A stretch of DNA of 64,000 nucleotides, taken from NCBI RefSeq assembly GCF_000292915.1, contig NC_018514.1:1922001-1986000 (forward strand), written 5' to 3'. The translations under genes and the position numbers were made by a program. The first letter of the stretch is position 1. Each line of letters begins with the position of its first letter. Below, in pieces: positions 61,617-64,000 of the stretch. The notes under the pieces were generated by a model. It did no database searches. It was given only the letters and a program-made list of their open reading frames with translations, and was not told the origin of the DNA. Source of the stretch: Burkholderia cepacia GG4 (lineage in GTDB: Bacteria > Pseudomonadota > Gammaproteobacteria > Burkholderiales > Burkholderiaceae).

Positions 61617-63020
61617 ATGGATACCGTGATGCTGGCTCGCATCCAGTTCGGATTGACCGTCACCTTTCACATCATCTTTCCGACCATGTCGATCGGCCTC
61701 GCGACCTTCCTCGCCATCGTCGAAGGATTGTGGCTCAAGACACGCGACCCGCTCTATCTGAAGATCTACCGATTCTGGCTGATCATTTTCTCGCTCGGAT
61801 TCGGCGTCGGCGTCGTCAGCGGCATCGTGCTGTCGTTTGAATTCGGCACCAATTTTTCCGGATTCGCACGGCTGGCCGGCCCCGTGATCGGCCCGCTGAT
61901 CGCGCTCGAGGTGCTCACCGCGTTCTTTCTCGAAGCCGGATTCCTCGGCATCATGCTGTTCGGCATGACGCGTGTCGGCCCGAAGCTGCACTTCTTCGCG
62001 ACCACCATGGTCGCCGTCGGCACGACGATCTCCGCGTCATGGATTCTCGCCGCCAATTCGTGGATGCATACGCCCGACGGCGTGACCTTCGATGCCACCG
62101 CCCACGCATTCCACGTCGTCGACCGCTGGCGCGTCATCTTCAACCCGTCGTACCTGGTCCGGCTGCCGCACATGCTGCTCGCCGCCTACCTGTCGGCTTC
62201 GTTCTTCATCGCAGGCGTGGGCGCGTGCTATTTGCTCCGACGCACGCATGTCGCATTCGCGAAACGCACGCTGTCGATGGGGCTCGGCTTCGCCAGCATC
62301 GCGATCGCGCTGCAGCTGCCGCTGGGTGATTCGGTCGGCTTTCGCATGTTCGACTACCAGCCCGCGAAGTTCCAGGCCATGGAGGGCTACTGGCAACCGA
62401 CGAAAAGCGCACCCTATCTTCTGTTCATTACGCCGCATCAGCAGCAGACACGAAACGGAACACAGGTCGGCATCCCCTATCTCGGCAGCCTGATCGTCAC
62501 GCGCTCGATCCACGGCACGGTTCCCGGGCTGAGCGCGACGCCGGCCGCGAACCGGCCACCGATGGCGCCGGTGTTCTATGCGTTCCGGGTCATGTTCCTG
62601 CTCGGCCTGCTGATGTTCGCCATTGCGTCGATCAGCCTGTGGCTTCGCTTCAGGGGCACGCTGTTCTCGACCCGATGGTTCCTGCAGGTCGTCCGGACGA
62701 TGATGCCGGTCGGCTTCATCGCGACGATCGCAGGCTGGTACACATCGGAAATCGGCCGTCAGCCGTGGGTCGTGTACGGCTATTTGCGTACCGCGGACGC
62801 CGTGTCGCGCGTCCCGGCCCCGCATATCCTGTTCTCGACCGTGCTGTTTGCCGTCACCTATGCGCTGTTCCTGGCCGCGTTCGTTGGCATCACCGCACGC
62901 GTGATACGGCGCGGCCCGGACGCGGCCGCTCACGCGTCGCCGTACGCCGCTTCGCTCAAGCCCGTCCTGATGCCCGACGCCGCCGCTGCCGCCGACACCC
63001 GGGCCGGAGAAAAATCGTGA
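61617..63020 (+). CDS. cioA: Cyanide-insensitive bd-type quinol oxidase subunit I
   Basis: A 467-residue membrane protein after GAGGTCGTAG. Heme ligands are visible: His18 in VTFHIIFPT, a His in VRLPHMLLAAYL, and a Met in RTMMPVGFIAT. The quinol-loop residues are kept in AKFQAMEGYW, and GRQPW is near the C-terminus. The quinol loop is short, which together with the length marks the CIO rather than E. coli cytochrome bd-I form. It reduces oxygen to water at the inner membrane. Confidence 0.95.
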   Translation: MDTVMLARIQFGLTVTFHIIFPTMSIGLATFLAIVEGLWLKTRDPLYLKIYRFWLIIFSLGFGVGVVSGIVLSFEFGTNFSGFARLAGPVIGPLIALEVLTAFFLEAGFLGIMLFGMTRVGPKLHFFATTMVAVGTTISASWILAANSWMHTPDGVTFDATAHAFHVVDRWRVIFNPSYLVRLPHMLLAAYLSASFFIAGVGACYLLRRTHVAFAKRTLSMGLGFASIAIALQLPLGDSVGFRMFDYQPAKFQAMEGYWQPTKSAPYLLFITPHQQQTRNGTQVGIPYLGSLIVTRSIHGTVPGLSATPAANRPPMAPVFYAFRVMFLLGLLMFAIASISLWLRFRGTLFSTRWFLQVVRTMMPVGFIATIAGWYTSEIGRQPWVVYGYLRTADAVSRVPAPHILFSTVLFAVTYALFLAAFVGITARVIRRGPDAAAHASPYAASLKPVLMPDAAAAADTRAGEKS

Positions 63021-64000
63021 ATACCGCCCTCAGCCACGTATGCATCCTCATCGCGATCTTTGCGATCGTGATGTACGTACTGCTGGACGGCTTCGACCTG
63101 GGTGTCGGCATCCTGCTGCTGTCCTCGCGACACGGACCGGAACGCGACGCGCTGGTCGACAGCATCGCGCCCGTCTGGGACGGTAACGAAACGTGGCTGA
63201 TTCTGGCCGCGATCGTATTGTTCGGCGCATTTCCACTCGCCTATTCGATCCTCGTACCGGCGTTCTATCTGCCGTTCATGGTGATTCTGGTGTCGCTCGC
63301 GTTTCGCGGTGTGGCGATCGAGTTCCGGGTGCATACGCCGTTTCCGCGCTTCTGGGACGGCGCGTTCAGTATCGGGTCGACGCTCGCCGCATTCGCGCAG
63401 GGTCTGGTTGCGGGTGCGCTGCTGTCCGGGGACATCGCCGTGGCAGACGGGCGATTTTCCGGCAGCACGCTGGACGTGTTCACCGGCTTCAACGTGCTGA
63501 CCGGCCTGACCGCCATTGCGGCGTATGCCAGCCTGGGCGCCGCATGGCTCCGCTGGAAGACCCGCGCGGCGCTGCAGCACGCCCGGCTGCCCACGTTGCG
63601 CATTGCGATGCTCGCGTTCCTGCTGCTCGCCATCGCCTCCTGCTGCGCGGCCGGAACGCTGCCGGCCGTGGCCGCCATGTGGCATGCCCGTCCCGCCCTC
63701 ATGGGCATGCTCGGTACGCTCGGCGCCGGACTGTGGATCGCTGCCTTCCGTGCGTCGTACACGGCGTCGGACCTGCGCCCCCTGCTTTGCAACCTGGCGG
63801 CCGTCGCCATGCTGCTGATCGGCTTGATCGCGATCCTCTGGCCTTACGTGGTGCCGTTCAGTCTCGCATTCGGCGCTGCCGCGGCGGAACCCGGAAGCCA
63901 GCTCATGGTGGCCGCCGGCGCGCTGGTCATCCTGCCCGTGATCCTCGGCTACAACGCATTCGCCTACTGGGTATTCCGCGGCAAGGTCGACGCGCCCGGA
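63017..64000 (+). CDS. cioB: Cyanide-insensitive bd-type quinol oxidase subunit II, cut by the window end
   Basis: The GTG start at 63017 overlaps the cioA stop by four bases (GTGA); the frame is open to the last base, giving 328 residues of an expected ~335-380. The family opening VMYVLLDGFDLGVGILL and VWDGNETWLILAAIVLFGAFPLAYS is unmistakable, and several helices follow. It binds no heme but stabilises subunit I. Confidence 0.95.
   Translation, partial: MNTALSHVCILIAIFAIVMYVLLDGFDLGVGILLLSSRHGPERDALVDSIAPVWDGNETWLILAAIVLFGAFPLAYSILVPAFYLPFMVILVSLAFRGVAIEFRVHTPFPRFWDGAFSIGSTLAAFAQGLVAGALLSGDIAVADGRFSGSTLDVFTGFNVLTGLTAIAAYASLGAAWLRWKTRAALQHARLPTLRIAMLAFLLLAIASCCAAGTLPAVAAMWHARPALMGMLGTLGAGLWIAAFRASYTASDLRPLLCNLAAVAMLLIGLIAILWPYVVPFSLAFGAAAAEPGSQLMVAAGALVILPVILGYNAFAYWVFRGKVDAPG

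Overview
The window looks like a piece of the second chromosome of a Burkholderia cepacia complex bacterium. The DNA is GC-rich with strong third-position GC. It holds the complete bce-I gene set for the exopolysaccharide cepacian. Next to that set lie a small Mip-like FKBP and a VpsR-type sigma-54 activator, an arrangement I recall from this genus. I see no tRNA or rRNA genes, phage or intact insertion sequences. The only transposase-like sequence is a fused, apparently domesticated one at 34748-35695.

Layout. 1-9500: mixed metabolic and housekeeping genes: the end of an EamA transporter, a degenerate histidine kinase, a CNNM/CorC membrane protein, a ThiE-like protein, a catalytically dead TreZ-like protein, a methyltransferase whose stop codon starts a 16-copy 8-bp tandem repeat, a GST, a DUF1345 membrane protein, a phosphoesterase, and a RES/Xre toxin-antitoxin pair. 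9735-19592: an amino-acid binding protein, the VpsR-like activator, a COG3687-type hydrolase, the FKBP, AraC plus a DHA2 exporter, and HxlR plus an MFS exporter sharing a clear dyad operator.

19757-34627: the cepacian locus. bceB to bceK run leftward as one tightly packed operon and bceA runs rightward, across an AT-rich divergent promoter region rich in dyads. Together the genes make GDP-mannose (BceA) and UDP-glucuronate (BceC), start the lipid-linked unit (BceB), extend it (BceG, H, J, K), polymerise it (BceI) and export it under tyrosine phosphorylation control (BceD, E, F). No Wzx flippase or acyltransferase is present, consistent with a second locus elsewhere. A strong bidirectional terminator separates bceA from the transposase-derived gene.

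36453-41855: a leftward rubrerythrin / Fe-S oxidoreductase / DUF3501 triad, then an ECF42-type sigma factor with VOC and two YciI (DGPF) proteins. 42063-47023: a secreted nuclease, DUF883 and YSC84-like envelope proteins, an AI-2E-type permease and a small exported protein. 47189-52512: quinone-type oxidoreductase, SDR, PAP2 phosphatase, MntH and an AraC-type regulator overlapping mntH. 52956-57770: LysR, OsmC, DyP peroxidase, and an ABC exporter with a possible leader peptide. 58146-64000: three LysR regulators, then a small membrane protein and the cyanide-insensitive bd-type oxidase genes cioA and cioB (cut by the window end).
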